This document shows, one piece after another, positions 22,683-30,755 of a stretch of 54,727 bases of DNA. Each line of letters opens with the position of its first letter. Positions within the stretch are counted from its first letter, which is position 1. This stretch comes from Deltaproteobacteria bacterium (lineage in GTDB: Bacteria > Myxococcota_A > Polyangia > Haliangiales > Haliangiaceae). Position numbers and translations under genes: made by a program. The DNA lies in the NCBI GenBank assembly GCA_013812655.1, contig JACCTC010000392.1, positions 1 through 54,727 on the forward strand. The letters run 5' to 3'. The notes beneath the pieces were generated by a model that searched no databases, was not told where the DNA came from, and saw only the letters and a list, made by a program, of their open reading frames with translations.

Positions 22683-24644
22683 CTACGGGAGCTGCTCGCC
22701 GCAGCCGCCGGCCGTACAGTCGCAGCCGCGGTCACCCGTGCACATCTGCACGATCTCGCCGGTCGCGTAGAACCGCCGCATCATCTCGATCGTCGCCCGC
22801 TTGTTGCGGATGTTCGAGTGGACGTCGTTGTCGGGAGGCGGCTCGTTGGTCAGCGGGATCGTGCTCGCCACGCCGAAGTCGTAGAGCACCATCCCGCTCG
22901 GCACCGCAGCCGCCGTGGCCGCCACGCCATGTGGGACGTACGGCGACGGCGTCAGCACCGGGATGCCGAGCGTGCGGGCCTGGTACTCGCTCGCGACGTT
23001 CGGAACCTCGTCATCGCCGATCGCGACCTGCATGAAGACGTGCTTGGTCGGCGTGCCCGGGAAGCCGCCGCCGGTGATCACGTCGGCGATCGACGTCGGC
23101 TCGCTGCGATCCCACTCCCACTGCATCAGGCTGACGATGAACGTGGTGTCGAGCGCGTCGGGAAATGCGCCGTTCAGCGTGGTGCGATAGGTCGGCCAGT
23201 CGTGCGAGCGCTCGAGCATCAACGAGTAGTTGATCGCGCCGACCTGGACCACGCACTTCTCGATCACCGGATCGATCGCGCAGACCGTCGTGCCCATGAT
23301 GCCGCCCTGCGAGATGCCGTAGTAGTGGACCTGCGTCGAGTCGACGAGCGAGCCGCCGCCGTCCTTGGCAAACAGCGTCTGCGCCATCGGGCCGCGCGCG
23401 ATCTGGACGAGCGCGACGTGGTTGATCATGCCCTGGACCATCGAGTCGAAGATCGAGCCACTGTTGTTCGGATCGTTCAGCGACAGCACGACGTTCGGGA
23501 CGTCCATCGAGCTCATGCCGCGCATGTCCGTGCCGATCGCGACCATGCACAGCTCGGAGGCGGCGTGGCGCGTGCCGCCGCTCGCGACTTGCTTCGAGTC
23601 ACCGAGGAGGCCGTGACCGTAGACCATGATCGGCACCGGCGCCGCCGCGGTCAGCGCGCACTGCGGCACGATCGCGGTGAACGGCACGCGATAGAGGCCG
23701 CTCGGGATTGGCTTGCCAGCCGCATCGCGCACCATCCGCGTGCTCGGCGCATACGACCCGTTGTTCGAGAGGAACAGCGGTGCGTCGAACGTGCCGTCGT
23801 AGCGCTTCGCGATCCGGCTATCGGTCTGAATGGTCTCGACGAACGCATACGTCAGGCTCGCGCCGTTCGTACCCATCAGTGGCATCGCCGCGGCGCGCGC
23901 CTCGACCAGATCGGCACGCACCGAGGCGCGCGACTGCGTCGTGAAGTCCCATGCGGTGACGAGGTCGGTCTTCGCGATGCCATGCCGCTCGAGCGCGGCG
24001 AAGATCTCGGGGTAGCGCGGGCGCACCTTCTCGAGCAGCGGATGCGTCGTCTTCTCGCCGTCGACGAGCGCCTGGAAGCCCTCGGGGACCACGAGGTCCG
24101 AGCCATCGGCTGCCTTGAGCGTCTTCTTGATCGCCGCGACGTAGCGCGTGCCGCCCGCGAGCAGCCTGGACGACCGGATGAACAGCGCCTGGCTCGCCTT
24201 GGTGGTGGCGGCGCGGGCATCGAGCTCCGCGAAGTGCTCGACGAGCTCGCCGGTCGACATGTCGATCAGCACGGTCGGGCTCGCCGAGGTCACGCTCGCC
24301 GCAAAGTTCTTGTGGCTGACGAGGTTCGCCGGATCGACGCCCGACGGAAATGCGATCAGCATCGGCGCGGCGGACGAGAAGCCGTCCTTGTCGTTGTAGA
24401 GCGCCGGCTCGATCGCGACGTCGTCGATGTTCGTCGGCAGCGCGCCGGCCGGGATCGCGATCCGCTGGCCGGTCGGGCTCGCGCTGTCGTCGCGCTGGTA
24501 GATCGCCGACGGCCACGGCATCGCGCAGCTCTCGCCGAGCGGGTTGCAGTGATCCGGAGTCGCGAGATCCTTGTCGCCGCCGCCGCCGCAGGCGACGAGC
24601 ACGAGCGGCAGCGAGATCCATGAACCGAGCGTCGTCCTCATCAT
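22683..24644 (-). CDS. Secreted lipoprotein, alpha/beta-hydrolase (lipase/esterase-like)
   Basis: The 653-residue product starts with a lipoprotein signal ('LGSWISLPLVLVACGGGG'). The N-terminal third ('NPLGESCAMPWPSAIYQRDD', 'LIAFPSGVDPANLVSHKNF') resembles the N-terminal region of Pla-1/VolA-type bacterial lipases. The hydrolase part shows 'VPIMVYGHGLLGDSKQV' (oxyanion), a nucleophile in 'YYGISQGGIMGTTV' (G-x-S-x-G) and a late His candidate in 'YVPHGVAA'. The C-terminus has a Cys-rich tail ('MCTGDRGCDCTAGGCGEQ'). Activity on lipids or esters outside the cell is inferred. A second, diverged gene of the same layout is at 50298-52283. It ends 1 bp from the GGDEF gene. Confidence 0.75.
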   Translation of the reverse strand: MMRTTLGSWISLPLVLVACGGGGDKDLATPDHCNPLGESCAMPWPSAIYQRDDSASPTGQRIAIPAGALPTNIDDVAIEPALYNDKDGFSSAAPMLIAFPSGVDPANLVSHKNFAASVTSASPTVLIDMSTGELVEHFAELDARAATTKASQALFIRSSRLLAGGTRYVAAIKKTLKAADGSDLVVPEGFQALVDGEKTTHPLLEKVRPRYPEIFAALERHGIAKTDLVTAWDFTTQSRASVRADLVEARAAAMPLMGTNGASLTYAFVETIQTDSRIAKRYDGTFDAPLFLSNNGSYAPSTRMVRDAAGKPIPSGLYRVPFTAIVPQCALTAAAPVPIMVYGHGLLGDSKQVASGGTRHAASELCMVAIGTDMRGMSSMDVPNVVLSLNDPNNSGSIFDSMVQGMINHVALVQIARGPMAQTLFAKDGGGSLVDSTQVHYYGISQGGIMGTTVCAIDPVIEKCVVQVGAINYSLMLERSHDWPTYRTTLNGAFPDALDTTFIVSLMQWEWDRSEPTSIADVITGGGFPGTPTKHVFMQVAIGDDEVPNVASEYQARTLGIPVLTPSPYVPHGVAATAAAVPSGMVLYDFGVASTIPLTNEPPPDNDVHSNIRNKRATIEMMRRFYATGEIVQMCTGDRGCDCTAGGCGEQLP

Positions 24645-24671
24645 CGGCCGGACACTAACGCATCCGTCGCG

Positions 24672-24692
24672 CCTCGAGCACAGCTCTCGAGG
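24672..24692. repeat. Inverted repeat in a divergent intergenic region
   Basis: Arms cctcgag (24672-24678) and ctcgagg (24686-24692) are perfectly complementary around a 7-nt loop, in the 161-bp gap between the two divergent secreted-hydrolase genes. It may be an operator shared by both. Confidence 0.35.
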
Positions 24693-24805
24693 GGCACCGG
24701 ACCGGCCGCAGCCCAGGCCACGGGCCAAGCGAGGGTAGATCCGTGCGGTTGGCCACGGCCGGCCGTAAGTATCGGGAGACCGAGGGCGATCGAGTACGAT
24801 GGGCC

Positions 24806-25765
24806 ATGCGGTACGCGCTCGCTGTCCTGATCGCGCTGGCCGCCTGCACCGGCACTGTCGGTGACGCCCCGACCGGCGACGCCGCGATCGTTGACAGCAC
24901 CGCCGTCGTTCCCCCGATCCCGAGTGGGTGCATCGACAACGTCGCGACCGGCGATCACACGTATAGCTGCGGCGGGCTGCGGGTCGACGCCCGGATCCCG
25001 GCCGCCTGCCAGGCTCCGGGGTGCGGGCTCGTGCTGGTGCTGCACGGCGACACCGGCACCGGGCTCCTGATGGACGCGCACGTGAAGATGCGCGAGCTCG
25101 GCGCGCAGCACGGCTACGTCGTCATCGCGCCGACCGGGCCACCGTATGGCGGAAGCCAGCCGGGCTCGACGTGGTCATCGGCGAACGACGTCACGCTCGT
25201 CGAGATGGTGCGCACGTTCGCGTCGGTGTTTCGCGTCGATCCGAAGAAGATCCACGTGACCGGGTTCTCGCGCGGCGCGTTCGTGACCTGGCGGCTGCTC
25301 TGCGATCACGCGGACCTGTTCGCATCGGCGGCGCCAGCGGGTGCAGGTAACGGCCAGAGCTTCGGCGAGCCGACGTGCTTCACGCAGGGCCGCGCACCCG
25401 CGCGCAAGATCCCGATCGTGTTCCTGATGGGCCGCACCGATGTCTCGGTCGGCTATTCGTCGCTCACCACGATCCGCGACGCCGCGATCGCGAACTACGC
25501 GGCGACCGGACCGGCGAACCAGACCGGCGACGCCGCGTATCGCCACGACCGCTGGACCGGCGCCGGCGGCGCGGTGATCGAGACGTTCGATCATGGCTAC
25601 GAGACGGTCGCCAACGGTCCGTTCGGCTCGGCTCGCGGGCACTGCATCCCGGGGAGCACGACCGACCCGTTCGCGGCGCAGTACGCGATCCCCTGCAAGC
25701 TCCCGAACGCGTTCGTGTGGGGCGACGAGGTCATGCGGTTCTTTCGCGACCACCCGATGCCGTGA
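24806..25765 (+). CDS. Secreted PHB-depolymerase/feruloyl-esterase-like lipoprotein
   Basis: The 319-residue product starts 'MRYALAVLIALAACTGTVG' (lipobox, Cys14). The hydrolase domain resembles LpqC/PHB-depolymerase-like esterases: 'GLVLVLHGDTGTG' (oxyanion HG), nucleophile in 'IHVTGFSRGAFVTWRL' (G-F-S-R-G), and a late 'SARGHCIPGSTTDPFAA' corresponding to the G-H-x-x-P-G catalytic-His motif. The Asp is probably in 'FLMGRTDVSV'. Cleavage of an extracellular ester is likely, but the substrate is unknown. ATG 24806 is chosen because it begins the signal peptide. Confidence 0.8.
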   Translation: MRYALAVLIALAACTGTVGDAPTGDAAIVDSTAVVPPIPSGCIDNVATGDHTYSCGGLRVDARIPAACQAPGCGLVLVLHGDTGTGLLMDAHVKMRELGAQHGYVVIAPTGPPYGGSQPGSTWSSANDVTLVEMVRTFASVFRVDPKKIHVTGFSRGAFVTWRLLCDHADLFASAAPAGAGNGQSFGEPTCFTQGRAPARKIPIVFLMGRTDVSVGYSSLTTIRDAAIANYAATGPANQTGDAAYRHDRWTGAGGAVIETFDHGYETVANGPFGSARGHCIPGSTTDPFAAQYAIPCKLPNAFVWGDEVMRFFRDHPMP

Positions 25766-25811
25766 TCGCGGACACGCGCCATGGCCTCGGTGGCTCGGTC
25801 GCCCGCGATCA
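25763..25811 (+). terminator. Candidate hairpin terminator
   Basis: The stop codon is part of arm tgatcgcgg (25763-25771), perfectly complementary to ccgcgatca (25803-25811). The 31-nt loop itself contains a palindromic gccatggc. There is no T-run, so factor-independent termination is uncertain. Confidence 0.4.
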
Positions 25812-25872
25812 GAAATGTCCGTATCACCGCTGGCACGCGTGGTGCTGATCTAAGGGAGCGGAGGAACGTGCC

Positions 25873-26400
25873 ATGACCAAGAGATTTGCTTTCCTGCTCT
25901 CCGCTGCGCTGGCCGGAACGGCCGCGTGCGTCGGCGGCCCGAGCAGAGGCTCGGTCGAGTACGCGGGGTTGGTGACCGTGCACTCGCCGGAGCTGGTGTC
26001 GATCCAGCCTGACGTCTACGTGCTTGCCGACGCCGACCAACCGGTCTTCTACACCCGCAACAACTACTGGCTCTATCGCGACGACGGCTGGTACCGGTCG
26101 CCGCGCTACGACCGGGGCTGGGTCCGCGTGACGATGCCACCGGAGCAGCTCGGCAACATCCCCGAGCCGTACGCGTATGTCCGGTTCCGCTCGCGTGCCC
26201 AGACCACAGCACGCCGCGACGACGTCGACCCTCGTCGCCCGCAGGACCCGCAGCAGTCGGACTACGGGCGCGATGACGACCGCCCGACCGAGCCATCTCC
26301 GTGGATCGAGACCGAGCCGCTGCAGCCGACACGACCGGCGCAGCCGCCGCAGCCGTATCCGCTACCGCCGCAACAGCAGTCGCCGCTGGAGCCCCAGTAG
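25873..26400 (+). CDS. Predicted lipoprotein with Pro/Gln-rich tail
   Basis: The 175-residue product starts 'MTKRFAFLLSAALAGTAACV' (lipobox, Cys19). The folded part contains 'YVLADADQPVFYTRNNYWLY' and 'DDGWYRSPRYDRGWVRV', resembling the aromatic YXWXY-type small lipoproteins found in many proteobacteria. A long Pro/Gln/Arg-rich C-terminus is probably disordered. A strong ribosome-binding site (GGAGGAA) precedes the ATG. It probably sits in the outer membrane; function unknown. Confidence 0.8.
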   Translation: MTKRFAFLLSAALAGTAACVGGPSRGSVEYAGLVTVHSPELVSIQPDVYVLADADQPVFYTRNNYWLYRDDGWYRSPRYDRGWVRVTMPPEQLGNIPEPYAYVRFRSRAQTTARRDDVDPRRPQDPQQSDYGRDDDRPTEPSPWIETEPLQPTRPAQPPQPYPLPPQQQSPLEPQ

Positions 26401-26426
26401 CGCGCGGCGCATGGCAGAGTCGGCGG

Positions 26427-27650
26427 ATGCGAGCGCTGCCTGCCACCCTGGTGATGGCTCTGCTGACGACCGCCGGCCGCGCGGCCGCGGAGCCCGAGAT
26501 CGAGCGAGCAAGCGAACGCTTGCGAGCGGGGCCCGAGATGGAGCGAGCAAGTGAACGCTTGCGAGCGGGGCCGGCGCCGCACGACTTCCTCGAGGCGGCG
26601 AAGGCGGTGCTCGTCGTCGGCGCGTGCGCCGAGGGCCCGGTACCCGCGCACGTCAAGCCCGCGATCATCACCGCGCACTGTCTGCGCGTGCGTGCCGCAC
26701 AAAATGCGTACCGCACGAAGTGGCTCGCGCCGGCACGCGCATTTTTTGCGGCCCACGTGCCATCGACGATCCCGAAGACCGTGGTCTACCCGTTCGCTGG
26801 CGGCGATCTGTCGACCGCGCTGACCGTGTATCCGGACGCCGACGAGATCACGACGCTCTCGCTCGAGCCCGCAGGTGACGCGACCGCGCTCGGCAGGCTC
26901 TCGGAGCCGCAGCTGAAGGCCGCGCTCGCGACCGTCGCGACCGAGCTGTCGTCGCTGTATCGCGCGAGCTACTCGGTGACGATGAACATGATCGCGGCGA
27001 TGCGTGGCGGACGGCTGCCGACGCAGCTGATCTTCAGCCTGTCCGCGCTGAGCTTGCACGGCCACGAGCTCGCCGCCGTGCGCTACTTCCAGCTCACGCC
27101 AGACGGCGACATTCGCTACCTGACGACAGCGGACGTCGAGGCCATCCTGCGCATCACCGACGTCGGCAAGCGCAACCGCGAGCTGGCAAACGTCGAGCTG
27201 CGCTTCCGCAAGCAGGGCACGAAGCGCGAGCAGGTCTACCGCCACATCATGGCGAACCTCGACGATCCGCACCTCAAGACGACGCCCGCCGCGCTCCGTC
27301 ACCTCGAGAAGAAGGGGCAGGTCGCGGCGATGACCAAGGCAGCGAGCTATCTATTGACGTTTGGCGAGTTCAAGACGATGCGCCAGTGGGTGATCGATCA
27401 CGTCGCGTGGATGGTCTCGGACTCGACAGGGTTGCCGCCCAGCTACGGCACGCCCGCCGGGTTCGTGTACGAGACGTTCGGCACCTTCGAGACCGCGAAC
27501 ATGAAGGCCGGCAAGTCGGCGACGCCGTCGTGGCGCGCGACGTTTGCCGCGCAGCCGAAGCGCGGGCTCGCGTTCCGGTTCGGCTACCCCGACGGGAAGT
27601 TCCGCGCACACCTCGCCATCATGAAGCGCGCCGCGGCCGCCGCGAAGTAG
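26427..27650 (+). CDS. Secreted protein of unknown function
   Basis: The 407-residue product starts 'MRALPATLVMALLTTAGRAA', a signal peptide probably cleaved after AAA. Directly after it lies a two-copy 13-residue repeat ('EIERASERLRAGP', 'EMERASERLRAGP') encoded by a 39-bp tandem duplication. The mature part is mixed alpha/beta with no recognised family; conserved-looking stretches are 'TVVYPFAGGDLSTALTVYPD', 'QVYRHIMANLDDPHLKTTPA' and 'LTFGEFKTMRQWVID'. It may be periplasmic. It lies 26 bp downstream of the lipoprotein gene and could be co-transcribed. Confidence 0.7.
   Translation: MRALPATLVMALLTTAGRAAAEPEIERASERLRAGPEMERASERLRAGPAPHDFLEAAKAVLVVGACAEGPVPAHVKPAIITAHCLRVRAAQNAYRTKWLAPARAFFAAHVPSTIPKTVVYPFAGGDLSTALTVYPDADEITTLSLEPAGDATALGRLSEPQLKAALATVATELSSLYRASYSVTMNMIAAMRGGRLPTQLIFSLSALSLHGHELAAVRYFQLTPDGDIRYLTTADVEAILRITDVGKRNRELANVELRFRKQGTKREQVYRHIMANLDDPHLKTTPAALRHLEKKGQVAAMTKAASYLLTFGEFKTMRQWVIDHVAWMVSDSTGLPPSYGTPAGFVYETFGTFETANMKAGKSATPSWRATFAAQPKRGLAFRFGYPDGKFRAHLAIMKRAAAAAK
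26493..26570. repeat. 39-bp tandem duplication with internal dyad
   Basis: Two adjacent 39-bp units (26493-26531 and 26532-26570) differ at two positions. The first carries a perfect dyad gcaagcgaacgcttgc (26508-26523). The unit encodes 13 residues in frame. The mix of a dyad with tandem copies resembles a small REP-like mobile repeat more than a protein-driven repeat. Confidence 0.85.
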
Positions 27651-27687
27651 CGCGCGCTCACCGGTGCGACGTCAGATCGCGCACCCG

Positions 27688-27708
27688 CGGCCCGAGATGG
27701 AGGGGCCG
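27688..27708. terminator. Candidate shared terminator between convergent genes
   Basis: Arms cggccc (27688-27693) and gggccg (27703-27708) can pair around a 9-nt loop in the 62-bp gap between two convergent genes. The stem is short and lacks a T-run. The nearby bases cccgagatgg also occur in the second 39-bp unit at 26532. Confidence 0.3.
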
Positions 27709-27712
27709 GGAT

Positions 27713-28954
27713 TCACTTCCGGACCCGGGGCACGACCATCGAGTCGAACTCGGTGCCGGTCGCGTCGATCGCATGGAGCACGAGCTCGTCGATCCCGACC
27801 TCGACGTAGACGAAGTGAATCACGGCCTCGCTGAACGCCGTGAAGTCAGACGTCCCGACATCGCGGGTTCCTCGACCACCGCCACCGGTGACGACATACG
27901 CGACGCCAGCCTGCGGCTTCATCCGCTCGTAGTCGTGGTCGTGCCCCGCCAGCACGAGCTGGACGCCGTGGCGCTCGGCGATTGGTTCGAGCAGCGAGCG
28001 CAGCCGCAGATCCGACCCGTGCTTGCCGGACGAGTACGGCGGCCGGTGCAGGTAGATGATCGTCCACGGCAGCTCGTTCGCCGCGAGATCGAGCTCGAGC
28101 CACTCGACCTGGGTCTCGTAGTCCGCCTCGGTGTCGAGCGCGACGAAGTGCACGCGACCCCAGTCGTACGAGTACCACTGCTCGCCGCCATCGCCGGGGA
28201 GCGCGAACACGTCGCGGAATGGCGCGCCTTGCAGCGTCTCGTACTCGTGGTTGCCCGCGGCCGGAAAGAACGGGACCGACTTGAAGAGCTCGTCGTACAC
28301 CGCGAACACGTTGTCCTCGAACTCCGCGATCGTGCCGCTGTCGTACGCGATGTCTCCGGTGTGGACGATCAGGTCGTAGGGGAAGTCGAACATCTGATCA
28401 CGTAGCGCCATCTGATCGGGACCGCCGCCCCCCGAGTCACCGAACGCCATGAACCGGACCGGGGCCGTGCTCGTCGACAGCGGCGCGGTGCGAAACCCGA
28501 TCCGTTCGGTGCGCGGCTCGGCGGCACCCAGCGAGTAGCAGTAGATCGTGTCCGGCTCGAGGCCCGAGAGCGTGCTCCACATCTGGGTCTCGTCCGCGCT
28601 CCGCTGCTTGCTGCGCTGCACTTCACTGGTCGCTGTCATCACGGGTGCGCCTGCGGGTGTCGTCACCTCGATGCGCTCGCCGACAGGATCCGTGGTGACC
28701 CAGCCGATCATCGCGGAGGTCGTCGTGACCTGCTGGAGGTACGGCTGGCGACGAACGCCGACGCCGCCGGGCGCCATCGCGCCGGGGCCACACGCCGCCT
28801 GCAGCGCCGCGAGCGGCGAGCCGCGCTCGGCGGGATGACTGGTATCGCCGAGCGTCGTCGCGCCGATGTCTCCTGCCTCGTTGCCCATGCACGCGGGCAC
28901 CGCCAGCACGGCCACGAACAAGTAGCGGAGTGTGAAACGCATCGGCTTTGACAT
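27713..28954 (-). CDS. Purple-acid-phosphatase-like metallophosphoesterase lipoprotein
   Basis: The 413-residue product begins at ATG 28954 (GGAGAA 7 bp upstream) with a lipoprotein signal ending AVPAC (Cys22). An N-terminal Fn3-like PAP domain ('RRQPYLQQVTTTSAMIGWVT', 'YCYSLG') leads to a calcineurin-like phosphoesterase. Its metal motifs are 'RFMAFGDSGGGG' (G-D), 'LIVHTGDIAYDSG' (G-D-x-x-Y), 'FFPAAGNHEYET' (G-N-H-E), 'IIYLHRPPYSSGKHG' and 'LVLAGHDHDYERM' (G-H-x-H). All catalytic motifs are intact. It is likely a secreted or surface phosphatase for organic phosphate. Confidence 0.9.
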   Translation of the reverse strand: MSKPMRFTLRYLFVAVLAVPACMGNEAGDIGATTLGDTSHPAERGSPLAALQAACGPGAMAPGGVGVRRQPYLQQVTTTSAMIGWVTTDPVGERIEVTTPAGAPVMTATSEVQRSKQRSADETQMWSTLSGLEPDTIYCYSLGAAEPRTERIGFRTAPLSTSTAPVRFMAFGDSGGGGPDQMALRDQMFDFPYDLIVHTGDIAYDSGTIAEFEDNVFAVYDELFKSVPFFPAAGNHEYETLQGAPFRDVFALPGDGGEQWYSYDWGRVHFVALDTEADYETQVEWLELDLAANELPWTIIYLHRPPYSSGKHGSDLRLRSLLEPIAERHGVQLVLAGHDHDYERMKPQAGVAYVVTGGGGRGTRDVGTSDFTAFSEAVIHFVYVEVGIDELVLHAIDATGTEFDSMVVPRVRK

Positions 28955-29108
28955 CAGGGTTCTCCGGGTGAAGCGCGTCACGTTGCGCTCGATCTCGAGA
29001 CACAAGCGTAGCCATCGCGTTGCTCGAGAGCACCGACGAATCGTCTGCGAGTTCATCGCGTCCTGGCGAGGCGCTCGCAACGGCCGACAACCGCGCGTCA
29101 GCCGCGGG

Positions 29109-30755
29109 TCAGCGACGGTCGACGCCGACGACGCGCAAACCTTGCGGGCCACGCGCAATGTGCACGAGCACCGTCGGCACGTGGACGCTGCCGCGCCGGA
29201 CCTCGAGCTCGGCGATCGTGTAGCCGTCGTGCGTCGAGCCCGGCTGGATCTGCGACACGCACGTGCGCGTGGTGGTCGTCAGGAACCAGGCACCGCGTGC
29301 GCCGAGCGTACGCCCCGCGTGATCGAAGCTGATCGCCCGGTAGCGCGAGGTCGCCGGCAGGCCATAGCCATGCTGCAACCACAGGTCATCGAAGCAGATC
29401 TCGATTGTACCGGCCTGCTCGCGCGCCTCGAAGCGAGTGAGCGGAGCGACGCGCCGGAACGCGCTGCGGCCGATCCTGCGCTGGCGCTCGATCAGCGTCT
29501 TCACCATGTAGTCGGTGGTTCGCTGATCGGTGTACCGGCCAGCGGCGACCGCAGCTGCGACGTGCGCCGGGGTGAACCGCATCAGGATCTCGGCGGCCCA
29601 GAATTCGTCGAAGCGGTCGGCGGTGTCGGTGGGGCGCCAGCCGAACGCCGACTGCCACTCCTCCGGTTCGAAGGTCTCCGCGTCGAACACGCCGAGCCCT
29701 CGGTAGTCGGGGATCTGCTGCTTCTCCCAGGGATGGACGTAGAGGCCAAAGGTCGCCAGCGACAGCATGAAGTGCCTGAACGAGAACCCTCTGCGGAAGC
29801 CGAGCCGCTTCACGCCGGTGGTTCGCGCGCCGACGCCCAGTGACTCGCCGAAGTCGAGCCACCACCACTTCACGTACTTGCCGTCGCCGTAGGACGCGAA
29901 CGAGTTCTTCGACTTGAGGTCGACGTGATTGACCCACGCCCACAGGAGCCGCTGGCCGCGGAGATCGCGACGCAGCTCGTGGGGCACCTTGTCGTTCGGA
30001 TCGTCCTCGCGAACGCCCTCGGGGTCGATGCCGCCGAGCGGCTTGCCGTCGATGAACCGGCTCACCAGCACGCGGTAAACCCCGTTGGTGTGCTCGCCAA
30101 ACCCGAGGTACTTGTCGAGGTCCGCGTCGGTCATCGGGGTCTCGTTCCCGGCGATGTCCTTGATCGCGGCCTTCGGATCGAGCACGAGCTGCTCGCGCTT
30201 GAAGTCGATGACCTGGTTGTCGGGGACGTTGTAGCCCATCGCCCAGGTCAGCCGCTGCACGATGACGTCGGCAGCGCTTTCAGTCTCGGGGAAGCCGCGC
30301 TCGTCGAACTTGACGACGTACTTGTCGTCGAGCGCGTCCTTGATCGTGATGCCGAACGCAGCGCCGCCAACCTTCACGCCGGTGACCCGCCACGGCTTGC
30401 TGCGATCCGGGCCGCCGCTACCGGGACCCTTGCGGATCTCCTCCGGTGTCGGCGTGCGGTTGGTGAACCACGCCGAGTCGGGGACGTCGCCGAGGCTGTT
30501 GACGTTCTGGGCCAGGCGATGACCGCCGACGGTCAGCGCGCGTCGCGTCGGCTCGACGACGATCTCGCGCACGTAATACTCCGTGAGTCCCGGATCGACC
30601 TTGTCCGGCATCGCGATCGGCTTTCGATCGTTGACGATCGTGACCGGGTCGGCGTTGTGGAAGCGCAGGGTCCCGGGGCCGCGCGTGGAGCCGCCACATC
30701 CGAGGAGGCACACGGCGGCGAACACCGCAGCGCGCAGGTTGCCGAGCGTGGTCAT
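29109..30755 (-). CDS. Exported lipoprotein with protein-kinase-like motifs
   Basis: The 548-residue product starts 'MTTLGNLRAAVFAAVCLLGC' (lipobox LLGC, Cys20), so it should be in the periplasm or outer membrane. It then shows kinase-fold landmarks in the right order: a glycine-rich stretch 'GVKVGGAAFGITIKD' (126-140), a strand with invariant-type Lys 'KYVVKFDERG' (K149), a possible alpha-C Glu ('ETESAADVIVQRL', 157-169), the catalytic-loop signature H-V-D-L-K-S-K-N (277-284; H-x-D-x-K-x-x-N) and D-F-G (301-303). This resembles HipA/CotH-type and atypical secreted kinases rather than Hanks kinases. The start codon overlaps the stop of the upstream Omp85-like gene (TGATG), implying translational coupling. 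The substrate and the ATP source are unknown. Confidence 0.75.
   Translation of the reverse strand: MTTLGNLRAAVFAAVCLLGCGGSTRGPGTLRFHNADPVTIVNDRKPIAMPDKVDPGLTEYYVREIVVEPTRRALTVGGHRLAQNVNSLGDVPDSAWFTNRTPTPEEIRKGPGSGGPDRSKPWRVTGVKVGGAAFGITIKDALDDKYVVKFDERGFPETESAADVIVQRLTWAMGYNVPDNQVIDFKREQLVLDPKAAIKDIAGNETPMTDADLDKYLGFGEHTNGVYRVLVSRFIDGKPLGGIDPEGVREDDPNDKVPHELRRDLRGQRLLWAWVNHVDLKSKNSFASYGDGKYVKWWWLDFGESLGVGARTTGVKRLGFRRGFSFRHFMLSLATFGLYVHPWEKQQIPDYRGLGVFDAETFEPEEWQSAFGWRPTDTADRFDEFWAAEILMRFTPAHVAAAVAAGRYTDQRTTDYMVKTLIERQRRIGRSAFRRVAPLTRFEAREQAGTIEICFDDLWLQHGYGLPATSRYRAISFDHAGRTLGARGAWFLTTTTRTCVSQIQPGSTHDGYTIAELEVRRGSVHVPTVLVHIARGPQGLRVVGVDRR

Noticed and set aside
21662..22735. Extension of the methyltransferase frame through the GGDEF gene
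   Set aside because: This is the antisense shadow of the GAF-GGDEF gene; the true start is near 21661.
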